A stretch of DNA of 64,000 nucleotides from Streptomyces sedi (GCF_006335015.1 NZ_VDGT01000012.1:124001-188000), one strand, 5' to 3'. Positions 17,278-26,497 are shown, counted from the stretch's first letter. Program-made: numbers and translations. The notes: a model not told the origin generated them from the sequence alone.

Positions 17278-18276
17278 ATGCCTCTTCCTCTCTACCTGCT
17301 CGCCCTGGCCGTCTTCGCCATGGGCACCTCCGAGTTCATGCTCGCCGGCCTGCTGCCGGACATCGCCTCGGACCTGAACGTCACCGTCGGCCGCGCCGGG
17401 CTGCTCACCTCCGGCTTCGCGGTCGGCATGGTGGTCGGCGCCCCGCTGGTCGCGGCGTCGGCCCGCCGCTGGCCCCGGCGCGCGAGCCTGCTGTCCTTCG
17501 TGCTCGTCTTCGCCGCGGCCCACCTGCTGGGCGCGGTCACCACGAGCTTCCCGGTGCTGCTCGCCACCCGGTTCCTCGCCGCGCTCGCCAACGCGGGCTT
17601 CCTCGCCGTCGCGTTGACGGCGGCAGCCGCGCTGGTCCCGCCGGAGCGCAAGGGGCGCGCGCTGGCCGTGCTGCTCTCCGGCACCACGGTCGCCACCGTC
17701 GCGGGCGCCCCCGGCGGCGCGGCGCTGGGCGCGCTGGTCAACGCCGCGACGTTCGGCGTTCTCACCTTCCTCGCGCCCGTGGTGACCGAGACGGCGGGGC
17801 TCGGTGAGCTGTGGGTCCCGGTCGCGCTGGTGCTCTTCGGCGTCGGCGCGTTCGCGGGGGTCAACGCCGCCGGCCGGTTCGCCGACCGGCGGCCCGTCGC
17901 GGTGCTGGCGTGCGCCGGCCCGCCGCTGCTGCTCGGCTGGCCGGCGACGGCGCTGCTGGCCGAACGGCCGTGGGCGCTGTGCCTGCTGGTGCTGGTGCAG
18001 GGCGCGTTGTCGTTCGCGGTGGGGGCCACGTTGATCACGCGGGTGCTCTACGCGGCGGCCGGCGCGCCCACCATGGCCGGCGCCTACGCGACGGCGTCGC
18101 TCAACGTGGGCGCGGCCGTCGGCCCGTCGCTGGCCGCGCCCACGCTCGGCACCGCGCTGGGTGACGTCGGACCGCTGTGGGCGGGCGGGGCGCTGGTGGC
18201 GGTGGCGCTGGTCGCCGTGGCGGTGCTGGCGCCGCGCGGGGTGCTCGGTGCCTCCGGCCCCGCCGGCGGCGACTGA
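17278..18276 (+). CDS. Cmx/CmlR-type chloramphenicol MFS exporter with internal deletion
   Basis: The 332-residue membrane protein opens with LYLLALAVFAMGTSEFMLAGLLPDIA, the signature of the actinobacterial chloramphenicol efflux family. Full-length relatives are about 390-410 residues. Alignment from memory places the gap between GAPGGAALG (helix 5 region) and ALVNAATFGVLTFLAP (start of the second half). About 60-70 residues comprising helix 6 and the central cytoplasmic loop are missing in frame, leaving an odd number of predicted helices. The promoter, leader peptide, ribosome binding site and frame are intact. The protein may be inactive or altered; an exact count of helices needs a topology prediction. 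Confidence 0.85.
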   Translation: MPLPLYLLALAVFAMGTSEFMLAGLLPDIASDLNVTVGRAGLLTSGFAVGMVVGAPLVAASARRWPRRASLLSFVLVFAAAHLLGAVTTSFPVLLATRFLAALANAGFLAVALTAAAALVPPERKGRALAVLLSGTTVATVAGAPGGAALGALVNAATFGVLTFLAPVVTETAGLGELWVPVALVLFGVGAFAGVNAAGRFADRRPVAVLACAGPPLLLGWPATALLAERPWALCLLVLVQGALSFAVGATLITRVLYAAAGAPTMAGAYATASLNVGAAVGPSLAAPTLGTALGDVGPLWAGGALVAVALVAVAVLAPRGVLGASGPAGGD

Positions 18277-18371
18277 CCCGTCACCCCGCCCCCGTGACGG
18301 CCGTTCCCGCGTTCCATGACGAGACCGTGACGACGGGCCTTCCGCGCCCCCGGCGCTGTTTCGGTGAAGCC

Positions 18372-19202
18372 ATGCACCTTCACCCCGCGCACCGCGCCCG
18401 CACCCCACGCCCGCCCCGTTCGCGCCGCCCCCGCGTCGCGCTCGCCCTGACCGCGGCCCTCACCGGGGCGCTGCTCGCCGCCTGCGGCTCCGAGGGGGCG
18501 AGCGACGAGGGGAACGGCGGCGCCTCCGCCGCCCCCGGGGACGAGCGCGCCGAACCCCGCCTGCTGTGGCTGGGCGACTCCATCGCCGGCGTCCAGGCCC
18601 CCGCACTGGAGGCCGCGGCGCACGCCTCGGGCGTCGCCTTCGACGACCTGTCCTCCACGGGCGGCGGCACCGTCGTCGAGGCCGAGGAGATCGCCGAACT
18701 CGCCGACTCCACCTGGGAGTCGCTCCGATCCCGCGTCGACACCCTCGCGCCCGACGTCATCGCCTACCAGATCACCACCTACGACTGGGGCACCCCCGAG
18801 CAGCAGCGCGACGCCTACACCCGGCTGGCCGACCTCGCGCGCGAGTCCTCCGCCGAACTGCTGCTCGTCACCGCGCCGCCCGTGGCCCTCGACGACTTCC
18901 TCGCGCCGCACGCCGAGGAGATGGCCACCGCCCCCGGGGCCGCCGAGGAGGTGGCCGCCGAAGCCGGGGACGGCGTGCGCTTCCTGGACGCCGCCGACCT
19001 CTGGGGAACGGACGAGAACGCCGACGCGGCGCTGCGCTCCGCCGACGGCGTCCACTCCTGCCAGCAGGGCTCGGCGGCCTTCGCCACCTGGTTCGTCGCC
19101 CATCTCGCCACGCTGCTGGACCTGACCCCCGCCGCCCCCGAGGAGTGGGCCACCGGCTCCTGGACCGCCGACGAACGCTTCTCCCAACTCGGCTGTGAGT
19201 GA
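18372..19202 (+). CDS. SGNH-type lipoprotein/secreted hydrolase-like protein
   Basis: The protein has 276 residues. A long basic N-region precedes a hydrophobic segment and the lipobox LLAAC near residue 40. The mature domain shows block I GDSIAGVQ (catalytic Ser), a Gly-rich oxyanion segment SSTGGGTV, and the DxxH block as ADGVHSCQQG near the C-terminus, so the SGNH hydrolase triad seems present. The next gene is a membrane acyltransferase of the type that often carries a fused SGNH domain, so the pair may together acylate a surface polymer; this is inference. Confidence 0.78.
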   Translation: MHLHPAHRARTPRPPRSRRPRVALALTAALTGALLAACGSEGASDEGNGGASAAPGDERAEPRLLWLGDSIAGVQAPALEAAAHASGVAFDDLSSTGGGTVVEAEEIAELADSTWESLRSRVDTLAPDVIAYQITTYDWGTPEQQRDAYTRLADLARESSAELLLVTAPPVALDDFLAPHAEEMATAPGAAEEVAAEAGDGVRFLDAADLWGTDENADAALRSADGVHSCQQGSAAFATWFVAHLATLLDLTPAAPEEWATGSWTADERFSQLGCE

Positions 19203-19283
19203 GCCGCGTTCCGCGCCTCTCCCCGCCGCCCACCCGGGGCGGCGGGGAAGGGCGGCCCCACCCGCACCCCGGAGGACAGCACC

Positions 19284-20522
19284 ATGACCGCGCCGCCCGC
19301 GCCCGCCCCACCCGGCCCTCAGGAGCCGGCCGAACGCCCCCCGCCCCGCGCCCGCCCGCACATCGCCGCACTCGACGGGCTGCGCGGCTTCGCCGTCGTC
19401 GCCGTCGTGCTCTTCCACGCCGGCCACCTCGGCGGCGGCTTCCTCGGGGTCGACCTCTTCTTCGCGCTCTCCGGCTTCCTCATCACCGGCCTCCTGCTGG
19501 GCGAGTCCGCGCGCCACGGCCGGATCGACCTGCCCGCGTTCTGGGGCCGCCGCGCCAGGCGCCTGCTGCCGGCGCTCGCCCTCGTGCTGCTCGCGATCCC
19601 GCTGCTGGCCTGGGCGTTCGGCTCCACCGCTCAGCTGCGGTTCGCACTCCAGGACGCGCCCTGGGTCGCCGGGCAGAGCGTCAACTGGCACTACATCGGC
19701 CAGCGGCTCGACTACTGGGGTTCCTCCGAGACCCGGCTCTTCGCCCCGCTGTGGAGCATCGCCGTCGAGTGGCAGTTCTATCTGCTGTGGCCCCCGCTCG
19801 CGGCCCTCCTCGCCCGCCGCCACGGGGAACGCGCCGTCGCCGCCGTCGCCGCGGCCGGCGCCCTGCTCTCCCTGGCGCTGATGGCCCACCTCGTGCACGC
19901 CGTCGACACCACCCGCGCCTACGAGGGCACCGACACCAGGGCGTTCGCGCTGCTGCTCGGCTCCGCCGCCGCCACCGCGCCCGTGCGCGACCTCGTCGGC
20001 CGCGTGCCGCCCCTGGCCGCGCGGGCGCTCAGCGCGGCGCTGGCCGGCGGGCTGCTGCTCAGCTGGCCGCTGGTCGACGGCCACGACGCGCCCGGCCTCT
20101 ACCGGGGCGGGATGTTCCTCCACTCCCTCGCCGCCGCGCTGCTGATCGCGCTCCTCGCCGCCGCCCCCGCCCGGGGCGTCGGCCGGCTCCTCGGCGCCCG
20201 CGTCCCCCGACGGCTGGGGGAGTTGTCCTACGGCCTCTACCTGTGGCACTGGCCCGTCTACGCGCTGCTGCCCACGACGCTCGCCGGCCCCGGCGGGTGG
20301 GGGCGCACCACCCTGGCGCTCGGACTGTCGCTGACCGCCGCGATACTGTCCAGACGCTGGGTGGAGGACCCCGTCCGATACCGCGCCCGCTGGGCCAGGG
20401 GACGGCGCGGCTGGCTGGCGCTCGGCCTCGCCGCGTTGGCCGCCACCGCCCTGTGGCTGGCCGTTCCCCGCCCCGAGGCCGGCGCGGGAACGGTCGACGT
20501 GGAACGGTTGACCACCCCGTGA
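19284..20522 (+). CDS. Acyltransferase family 3 (OafA/YrhL-like) membrane protein
   Basis: The protein has 412 residues. The family motif HIAALDGLRGFAVVAVVLFHAG lies at about residues 30-51, with the catalytic His in LFHAGH, followed by GFLGVDLFFALSGFLIT and the RRARRLLPAL loop. About ten transmembrane helices follow, ending with WVEDPVRYR. It transfers acyl groups onto extracellular or envelope carbohydrates in this family. GGAGGA lies 8 bases before the ATG. The C-terminal SGNH domain found in many relatives is absent here, but an SGNH protein is encoded just upstream. Confidence 0.9.
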   Translation: MTAPPAPAPPGPQEPAERPPPRARPHIAALDGLRGFAVVAVVLFHAGHLGGGFLGVDLFFALSGFLITGLLLGESARHGRIDLPAFWGRRARRLLPALALVLLAIPLLAWAFGSTAQLRFALQDAPWVAGQSVNWHYIGQRLDYWGSSETRLFAPLWSIAVEWQFYLLWPPLAALLARRHGERAVAAVAAAGALLSLALMAHLVHAVDTTRAYEGTDTRAFALLLGSAAATAPVRDLVGRVPPLAARALSAALAGGLLLSWPLVDGHDAPGLYRGGMFLHSLAAALLIALLAAAPARGVGRLLGARVPRRLGELSYGLYLWHWPVYALLPTTLAGPGGWGRTTLALGLSLTAAILSRRWVEDPVRYRARWARGRRGWLALGLAALAATALWLAVPRPEAGAGTVDVERLTTP

Positions 20523-20583
20523 ACCACCCGACCGCCCCGCGGCCGGTACTCGCCCGCCCGACAGAGCGACGAGGAGACGTCCC

Positions 20584-21150
20584 ATGCCCGTTGACGCCGC
20601 GCCCCGCCGGGGAACGCGCCGGCCGTGGGCCGCGTGCCGCGCCGCCGGCGCTCTGGCCCTCGCCGCGCTCGCCGGCTGCGGGGTGTCCGAGACCGGGCCG
20701 ACCGAGGCGGGGCCGCCCGCCAGAGGAGGGCCCGGCGTCGAGGGTCCCGAGGTGACCCGGCTCTACTTCGCCCACCGGCAGGGCGTCTGGCCCGCCACCC
20801 GCCCGCACGGCGGCGACACCGACCCGCAGACGGCCCTGGACGCGCTGCTCGAAGGACCGGACGCGGCCGAGCGCGCCAGGGGCCTGACCACCCGGGTGCC
20901 CGCCGACGGCCAACGGGCCACCGCCGAACCAGGCGACGGCGCCGTCGAACTCCATCTGCCGTGGCCGATCGCGGAGTTGGACAGCGTCGCCGTCAGCCAA
21001 CTCGTCTGCACCGTGGCCGCAGCGCCGGGGGGCCGCGCCCACGGCGTGGTGGTCCGCGTCCACGAGCGGGACGGCCCCACCCCCTGGGAGGTCGTCTGCG
21101 CCGACGACGGCACCGTCACCCCCCGCGCCGCCGACGGCGCGCTCCCCTGA
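20584..21150 (+). CDS. GerMN-domain lipoprotein preceding a two-component system
   Basis: The protein has 188 residues. The signal peptide ends at lipobox LAGC near residue 32. The remainder fits a GerMN/sporulation-and-spore-germination domain: an initial strand EVTRLYFAHRQG, then the TALDALLEGPDAAERARGLTTRVPA segment, then alternating strands. A lipoprotein next to a response regulator and histidine kinase recalls CseA/AfsQ3-type accessory lipoproteins that tune a sensor kinase from outside the membrane. No sigma factor gene adjoins it. Confidence 0.78.
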   Translation: MPVDAAPRRGTRRPWAACRAAGALALAALAGCGVSETGPTEAGPPARGGPGVEGPEVTRLYFAHRQGVWPATRPHGGDTDPQTALDALLEGPDAAERARGLTTRVPADGQRATAEPGDGAVELHLPWPIAELDSVAVSQLVCTVAAAPGGRAHGVVVRVHERDGPTPWEVVCADDGTVTPRAADGALP

Positions 21151-21231
21151 ACACCCGCCCACCACCACGGGCGAGACCGGAACACCCGCCGGAACACCCG
21201 CCGGAACCCCGCCGAAAGGGAGGCGTTCGCC

Positions 21232-21921
21232 ATGACCCGCGTCCTGCTGATCGAGGACGACCCGGCCGTGCGGCGCGGCATGTCGCTCGGCCTGCGACGC
21301 CGCGGCCACCTCGTCGAGGCCGTCGCCACCGGGGAGGACGGCGTCGAGGCCCTGCACGCCGCGCCGCCCGAACTGGTGCTGCTCGACCTGATGCTCCCCG
21401 GCATCAGCGGCCTGGAGGTCTGCCACCGGGTCCGGGAGACCAGCCAGGTGCCGATCGTGATCCTCTCCGCGCGCGGCGACGACATCGACGTGGTCGTCGG
21501 CCTGGAGGCCGGCGCCGACGACTACGTCGTCAAACCCGCAGCCGTCGCCGTCATCGAGGCCCGGATGCGCGCGGTGCTGCGCCGCGTCGCCCCCACCCAG
21601 CCCGCGCCCGGGGGACCGACCCGCACCGTCCACGGCGACCTAGAGATCGACCGCGCCGCGCTGCGCGTCACCAAGAACGGGCGCGTCCTGACGCTCGCCC
21701 CCTCCGAACTCAAGCTGCTGCTCTTCCTCTCCGCCTCACCCGACACCACCTTCAGCCGGCGGCAACTCCTGGAAGAGGTCTGGGAACACAGCTACTACGG
21801 CGACGTCCGCCTCGTCGACGCCTGCGTGATGCGGCTGCGCGCCGGGACCGAGGACGACCCGCGCACCCCCCGCTACGTGCAGACCGTGCGCGGCTTCGGC
21901 TACCGGTTCGGCCCGCTGTGA
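21232..21921 (+). CDS. OmpR-family response regulator
   Basis: This 229-residue protein has a receiver domain with the acidic pair in LIEDDPAV, phospho-acceptor Asp52 in LVLLDLMLPG, a conserved Ser in VILSARG and Lys in VVKPAA. The C-terminal winged helix ends with TVRGFGYRFGPL. Its stop overlaps the kinase's GTG start (GTGA). The region just upstream contains three tandem copies of a GGAACACCCGCC-like 12-mer (about 21178-21212), which could be an operator or simply low complexity. Confidence 0.95.
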   Translation: MTRVLLIEDDPAVRRGMSLGLRRRGHLVEAVATGEDGVEALHAAPPELVLLDLMLPGISGLEVCHRVRETSQVPIVILSARGDDIDVVVGLEAGADDYVVKPAAVAVIEARMRAVLRRVAPTQPAPGGPTRTVHGDLEIDRAALRVTKNGRVLTLAPSELKLLLFLSASPDTTFSRRQLLEEVWEHSYYGDVRLVDACVMRLRAGTEDDPRTPRYVQTVRGFGYRFGPL

Positions 21922-23411
21922 GCCGCGCGGCCCCCCGTGCCGCGTGGCGCCGCGCGCTGCCCCGCGGCCTCGGCGCGCGGATCGTCGCCGCCTTTCTGCT
22001 GGTCGCCGTCCTCAGCGCGCTGACCACGGCCGCCGTCACCTACCGCCAGGCGCGCGCCGCCATCCTCGACCGCGCCCAGGACAGCGCCGTGACCGACCTG
22101 CGCGCACGCGTCGAGGCCCTCGCGCCCGACCTCCCGGCCGCTCCCGACGAGGCCGACCTGCGGGCCCTGGCAGCCCAACTCGACCAGGGCGCCGGCGCCC
22201 CGCGGTGGCGCAGCGCCGTCACCCACCACGACGGCGCCCCCGTCACCGGCGACGGCGCGCCACCCGTCCTCCCCGAGGAGCTGCGCGAACGGGCACCCAC
22301 CGCGACCACCGCGCTGACCCAGCGCTTCCGACACGGTGAGGAGATGTGGCTCGCCCTCGCGCTGCCCGTCGCCTCCCCCTCCGCCGACGGGGAACGGCCG
22401 ACGGGCGTCGTCGTCCACGCCTCGTTCTCCCTGGCCGATCAGGAGGCCGACATCGCCACCCTGGTCCCCGCCGCCCGCGCCGGCGCCGTGCCCGCCGTGC
22501 TGCTCGCCGCGGTCGCCGCGCTGTTCGCCGCCCGCCGGGTGCTCCGCCCGGTCCGCCGGCTGCGCACCGCCGCCGAACGGATGGCCGGCGGCGACCTCGA
22601 CACCCGCATCGAGGCCACGGGCGACGACGAACTCGCCGACCTCGGCCGCACGTTCGACACCATGGCCGGCGCGCTCCGGTCCGAGACCCGCACCCTGCGC
22701 GCCATGGAGGCCAAGGCCAGCCGGTTCGCCGCCGACGTCTCCCACGAACTGCGCACCCCGCTGGCCGCCATGACCGCCGTCACCGAGGTACTCGACGAGG
22801 ACGCCACCTCCGACGCGCTCGACCCCGAGACCGCCGAGGCCGTCTCCCTCGTCGCCGACGAGACCCGCAAGCTGGCCCGGATGGTCGAGGACCTGATGGA
22901 GATCTCCCGCTTCGACGCCGGCGCCGCCCAGCTGGACCTCGACACGTGCGACATCGGCGGACTCGTCGTCAGAACCCTCGCCGCCCGCCACTGGCACCAC
23001 CTCGTCCGCGTCGACGTGGACGACGCCACCACGGCCCGGCTGGACGCCCGGCGCTTCGACGTCGTGCTCGCCAACCTCGTCGGCAACGCCCTGCGCCACG
23101 GCGGCCCCCACCCGGCCGTCGAGGTGCGGGCCCGCACCGACGCCGACCGGCTGACCGTCACCGTCACCGACGACGGCCCCGGCATCGCCCCCGAGACGCT
23201 GCCGCACGTCTTCGACCGGTTCGCCAAGGGAGACGCCGCCAGACCCCGCAGCGAAGGCAGCGGCCTCGGCCTCTCCATCGCCGTCGAGAACGCCCACCTC
23301 CACGGCGGCACCCTCACCGCCGCCAACCGCCCCGGCGGCGGAGCGGCGTTCACCCTCACCCTGCCCCGGACACCCGCCCCGGGCGCTCCACCGGAACGGC
23401 CACCGCGCTGA
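21918..23411 (+). CDS. Sensor histidine kinase
   Basis: The protein has 497 residues. One transmembrane helix at about residues 16-38 and a second at about 180-205 bracket a sensor domain of about 140 residues outside the membrane. HAMP domain residues 206-258 follow, then HisKA with His276 in VSHELRTPLAAM, and HATPase with N-box NLVGNALRHG, G1 DDGPGI and G2 GSGLGLSIA. It pairs with the upstream regulator by 4-base overlap. It is similar in layout to CseC, and the GerMN lipoprotein probably modulates its extracytoplasmic sensing; the signal is unknown. Confidence 0.94.
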   Translation: MSRAAPRAAWRRALPRGLGARIVAAFLLVAVLSALTTAAVTYRQARAAILDRAQDSAVTDLRARVEALAPDLPAAPDEADLRALAAQLDQGAGAPRWRSAVTHHDGAPVTGDGAPPVLPEELRERAPTATTALTQRFRHGEEMWLALALPVASPSADGERPTGVVVHASFSLADQEADIATLVPAARAGAVPAVLLAAVAALFAARRVLRPVRRLRTAAERMAGGDLDTRIEATGDDELADLGRTFDTMAGALRSETRTLRAMEAKASRFAADVSHELRTPLAAMTAVTEVLDEDATSDALDPETAEAVSLVADETRKLARMVEDLMEISRFDAGAAQLDLDTCDIGGLVVRTLAARHWHHLVRVDVDDATTARLDARRFDVVLANLVGNALRHGGPHPAVEVRARTDADRLTVTVTDDGPGIAPETLPHVFDRFAKGDAARPRSEGSGLGLSIAVENAHLHGGTLTAANRPGGGAAFTLTLPRTPAPGAPPERPPR

Positions 23412-23438
23412 CCCCCGACGCCCCGGCCGAGGCACAGA

Positions 23439-24278
23439 TCACGGGGCCGACGAGGGGAACTCCTCGACGCCCACCACCCGCAGCAGCTCAAGACGCTCCC
23501 GCGCCTCGTCGTCCGCCGGCGTCAACACCAGCAGCGTCTGCCGCAGGTCGGGCGTGACCAGCGTCTCGCAGTCCATCACCACCCGCCCCACCTCCGGATG
23601 GTCGACCGTCTTGCGGTCGGCCCGCCGCACCGCGACCTCGTGCTCGGCCCAACGCCGCCGGAACTCCCCGCTCACCTCGCGCAGCCGCGCCACCAGCCGC
23701 CCCACCTCCGGATCACCCGCCCGCCGCCCCGCCGCCGCCCGCAGATCCGCCACCAGGTCCCTGGTGTGCCGCTCCCGCTCGGCCGGCGGGAGACCGTCCC
23801 CCGGCCCCTCCGTGAACCACCGGTACGCCAGATACCGCCGCTCGCCCTCGAACCCCGTCAGCTCACCCGTCAACAGCACCGACATCCGGTTCTGCGCCAG
23901 CACCTCGCCCAGGTCGGAGAGGACCATCGCCGGGGTGTCCAGCAGATCCAGCATCCGCACCAGCCCCGCCCGCGCCAGCCGCGCCACCCCCTCGGCCGTC
24001 GGCGGCCGATGCCCCGCCAGATGGAACAGATGCGCCCGCTCGTCGTCCGACAGCCGCAACGCCCTGGCCAACGCCCCCAGCAGCTGCGTCGACGGCTGGC
24101 TGCTGCGGCCCTGCTCCAGGCGCACCACGTAGTCCACCGACATCCCCGCCAGCATCGCGACCTCCTCGCGTCGCAGGCCACGGGTCCGCCGTCTGGGCCC
24201 CTCGGCCACCCCGACGTCGGCCGGGCGGATCGCCTCCCGACGCCGGCGCAGGAAGTCGGCCAGCTGCTCACGTTCCAT
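23439..24278 (-). CDS. XRE regulator with MmyB-like ligand-binding domain
   Basis: The protein has 279 residues. The helix-turn-helix is at about residues 30-90 with GLRREEVAMLAGMSVDYVVRLEQGR, a hallmark of this actinobacterial family, followed by the MmyB-like PAS-fold domain (QNRMSVLLTGEL, KTVDHPEVGRVVMDCETL). It is transcribed divergently from the aldo-keto reductase, 147 bases apart; family members commonly regulate a neighbouring redox enzyme. It is convergent with the histidine kinase, 27 bases apart. Confidence 0.9.
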   Translation of the reverse strand: MEREQLADFLRRRREAIRPADVGVAEGPRRRTRGLRREEVAMLAGMSVDYVVRLEQGRSSQPSTQLLGALARALRLSDDERAHLFHLAGHRPPTAEGVARLARAGLVRMLDLLDTPAMVLSDLGEVLAQNRMSVLLTGELTGFEGERRYLAYRWFTEGPGDGLPPAERERHTRDLVADLRAAAGRRAGDPEVGRLVARLREVSGEFRRRWAEHEVAVRRADRKTVDHPEVGRVVMDCETLVTPDLRQTLLVLTPADDEARERLELLRVVGVEEFPSSAP

Positions 24279-24425
24279 GCCCCCATCCTCTCGCGCCCCG
24301 CGCGCGCCCAGCCAGGGAGCGCCGCTCCCACGATCGACGCTCCGCTCCCGCCCGCCCCGCGCCCCGGGCAGGGTGGCGAGCGGAACGGCGGGCGAGCCCC
24401 GCACCACCATCGAGAGGGAACCACC

Positions 24426-25418
24426 ATGCGGACCCGAACCCTGGGCAGTGGCCCGACCGTCGCGACGCTCGGCCTGGGCGCCATGGCCATGTCCGGCGCC
24501 TACGGACCGAGCGACCGCGCGGAGAGCGTCGCCACCGTCCACGCCGCGCTGGACGCAGGCGTCACCCTGGTCGACACCGGCGACTTCTACGGCACCGGAC
24601 ACAACGAGCTGCTGCTGGCCGAGGCGCTGCGCGGCCGGAAGCGCGAGGACTACGTGCTGAGCGTCAAGTTCGGCGTGCTGATGGCGCCCGACGGGCGGTT
24701 CGCCGGCCAGGACGGCCGCCCGGAGGCGGTCCGCAACGCGCTCGCCCACACCCTGACGCGGCTGGGCACCGACCACGTGGACATCTACCGCCCCGCCAGG
24801 GTCGACCCGAACGTGCCGTTCGAGGAGACCGTCGGCGCCGTCAAGGAACTGATCGACGCCGGCCACGTCCGCCACCTCGGCCTCTCCGAGGTGGACGCCG
24901 CCACCGTCCGCCGCGCCCACGCCGTGCACCCGGTCGCCGACCTCCAGATCGAGTACTCGCTGATCTCCCGCGCGGTCGAGCCCGAAGTGCTGCCGACGCT
25001 GCGGGAGTTGGGCATCGGCATGACCGCCTACGGGGTCCTGGGCCGGGGCCTGATCTCCGGCCACTGGGCCGCCGGCCACAGCGCCGGACCCGGCGACTCC
25101 CGCGTCCATGTGCCCCGGTTCGCCGAGGGGAACGTCGAGCACAACCTCGCGCTCGTCGAGGCGCTGCGCGCCGTCGCCGCGGCGAAGGGCCGCACCGTCG
25201 CCCAACTCGCCATCGCCTGGGTCGCCTCCCGGGGCGAGAACATCGTCCCCCTGGTCGGCGCCCGCAGCCGCGAACGGCTGAACGAGGCCCTCCCGGCGGC
25301 CGAGTTGACGCTCACCCCCGAGGACCTCGCCGCCATCGAACAGGCCGTCCCGCGCGGCACCGCCCGCGGCGACCGCTACCCGTCCGCGTTCATGGCCGGA
25401 CTCGGCGTCGGCAACTGA
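24426..25418 (+). CDS. Aldo-keto reductase
   Basis: This 330-residue (alpha/beta)8 NADPH-dependent oxidoreductase has catalytic Asp and Tyr in DTGDFYGTGHNE (about residues 50-61) and Lys in SVKFGVL. The fourth catalytic residue, normally His in the strand-4 motif, is replaced: the sequence reads DIYRPARVDP, a variant found in a branch of the family. The C-terminal cofactor motif is VGARSRERLNEAL. GAGAGGGAACCACC precedes the ATG. It is probably controlled by the divergent XRE regulator. The substrate is unknown. Confidence 0.9.
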   Translation: MRTRTLGSGPTVATLGLGAMAMSGAYGPSDRAESVATVHAALDAGVTLVDTGDFYGTGHNELLLAEALRGRKREDYVLSVKFGVLMAPDGRFAGQDGRPEAVRNALAHTLTRLGTDHVDIYRPARVDPNVPFEETVGAVKELIDAGHVRHLGLSEVDAATVRRAHAVHPVADLQIEYSLISRAVEPEVLPTLRELGIGMTAYGVLGRGLISGHWAAGHSAGPGDSRVHVPRFAEGNVEHNLALVEALRAVAAAKGRTVAQLAIAWVASRGENIVPLVGARSRERLNEALPAAELTLTPEDLAAIEQAVPRGTARGDRYPSAFMAGLGVGN

Positions 25419-25462
25419 CCGCGGCGCCGGGGGACCGTGCGGACGGCAGCCGCCCCGGTCGG

Positions 25463-26497
25463 CTACTGCATCAGCTCGATGTGCGGGTGCTCCGGCGCGA
25501 CCGGGCAGACATAGAGCTGCTGCTTGTAGCCGCTGCCGATCCGCACCGCCGTCGGCTGCCGGGGATCGAGGCCCGCTCTCCGAGGGGCGGAAGCGGCGGC
25601 CTGGTCCTCGAACGGGATCCAGCCGTGCTGGTCGCCGTCCCACTCGAACGTGGCGATGGTCAGCAGCGGGTCCATGTCCGCACCGCAGGCGGCGCAGAGC
25701 CGGGGGACCGGATCGGTGTACCCCCACGAGGGCCAGCCGCCGGCCTTCCAGCCGGGGGCGACGGACAGCTGACGGTGGTAGAACGACTCCGGAAGGGAGC
25801 CGTAGGCGCCGTCCACCCCGGCGGCGTCCGCTTCGGCGCCGCCCGCCCGCCACGCGCCCGGGTCAGCGAGCGACTCCCGAAGCTCCCGGTCCAACTCCAG
25901 CGGGCCGGGGTACTCGACCACCCGCTCCGGCGCGAGCACGCACGGCTCCGGCACGAGGAAGTCGAACTCCACCAGCGTCGGCTCCGGCGGCGCGACCAGG
26001 ACGTCGGTGACGGCGGCCGAGGACCGCCAGAACAGCGCGGTCGCCGGCAGGTACGTGTCCGGGTGCTCGAAGGGGCACCACAGCACCTGGAGCAGATCGG
26101 CCTCGGCCCGCCCGTGCGGACGCGGGAAGGGGACGTCCCGCAGGAACAACTGCGCGACGGGCAGCAGGGGGACCGGTCCCTCCGGCCACCCGATGTCCCC
26201 GTCGTCCTCCTCGGGCGCCGCCGGCTCCCGCACCTCTCCACCCGCGGCGACCCTCCGGGCGCGCCGCTCCGGCCGTACGTGCCGCAACACCTCGTTCGCC
26301 TCCGGGTGCGGTATGGCGCAGTGTGGCCACGGCTCGTCGGCCGGCCACAGCAGCGGCCCGCCGACCGAGCTGTCGCGCGCCGACGGGGCCCCGGGACGGG
26401 GATGCAGCCGGGTCGCCTCGCGGGCCAGCGGGGCCAGTCGGGGAAAGAGCGCCGCTACGTCGACCGGCCGCGGCGGGGTGGTGCGCACGAGTCTCAT
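25463..26497 (-). CDS. DUF1963 (YwqG-like) family protein
   Basis: This 344-residue soluble protein has the pattern of DUF1963/YwqG-like proteins: SSVGGPLLWPADEPWPHC near residue 50, a central LPVAQLFLRDVPFP strand region, and a C-terminal GGWPSWGYTDPVPRLCAACGADMDPLLTI segment with a CxxC pair, then a closing beta-rich part. No catalytic residues are recognised and no function is known. ATG 26497 starts at the family's usual N-terminus. It converges with the aldo-keto reductase, 44 bases apart. Confidence 0.7.
   Translation of the reverse strand: MRLVRTTPPRPVDVAALFPRLAPLAREATRLHPRPGAPSARDSSVGGPLLWPADEPWPHCAIPHPEANEVLRHVRPERRARRVAAGGEVREPAAPEEDDGDIGWPEGPVPLLPVAQLFLRDVPFPRPHGRAEADLLQVLWCPFEHPDTYLPATALFWRSSAAVTDVLVAPPEPTLVEFDFLVPEPCVLAPERVVEYPGPLELDRELRESLADPGAWRAGGAEADAAGVDGAYGSLPESFYHRQLSVAPGWKAGGWPSWGYTDPVPRLCAACGADMDPLLTIATFEWDGDQHGWIPFEDQAAASAPRRAGLDPRQPTAVRIGSGYKQQLYVCPVAPEHPHIELMQ

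Noticed and set aside
21178..21212. Tandem GGAACACCCGCC repeats before the response regulator as an operator
   Set aside because: The copies are short, end in the ribosome-binding region and may be simple slippage; no symmetry or phasing with a promoter is evident.
24780..24815. Loss of function of the aldo-keto reductase because the catalytic His is missing
   Set aside because: The YRPAR variant occurs regularly in a branch of the family with the other three residues kept, so activity is still plausible.
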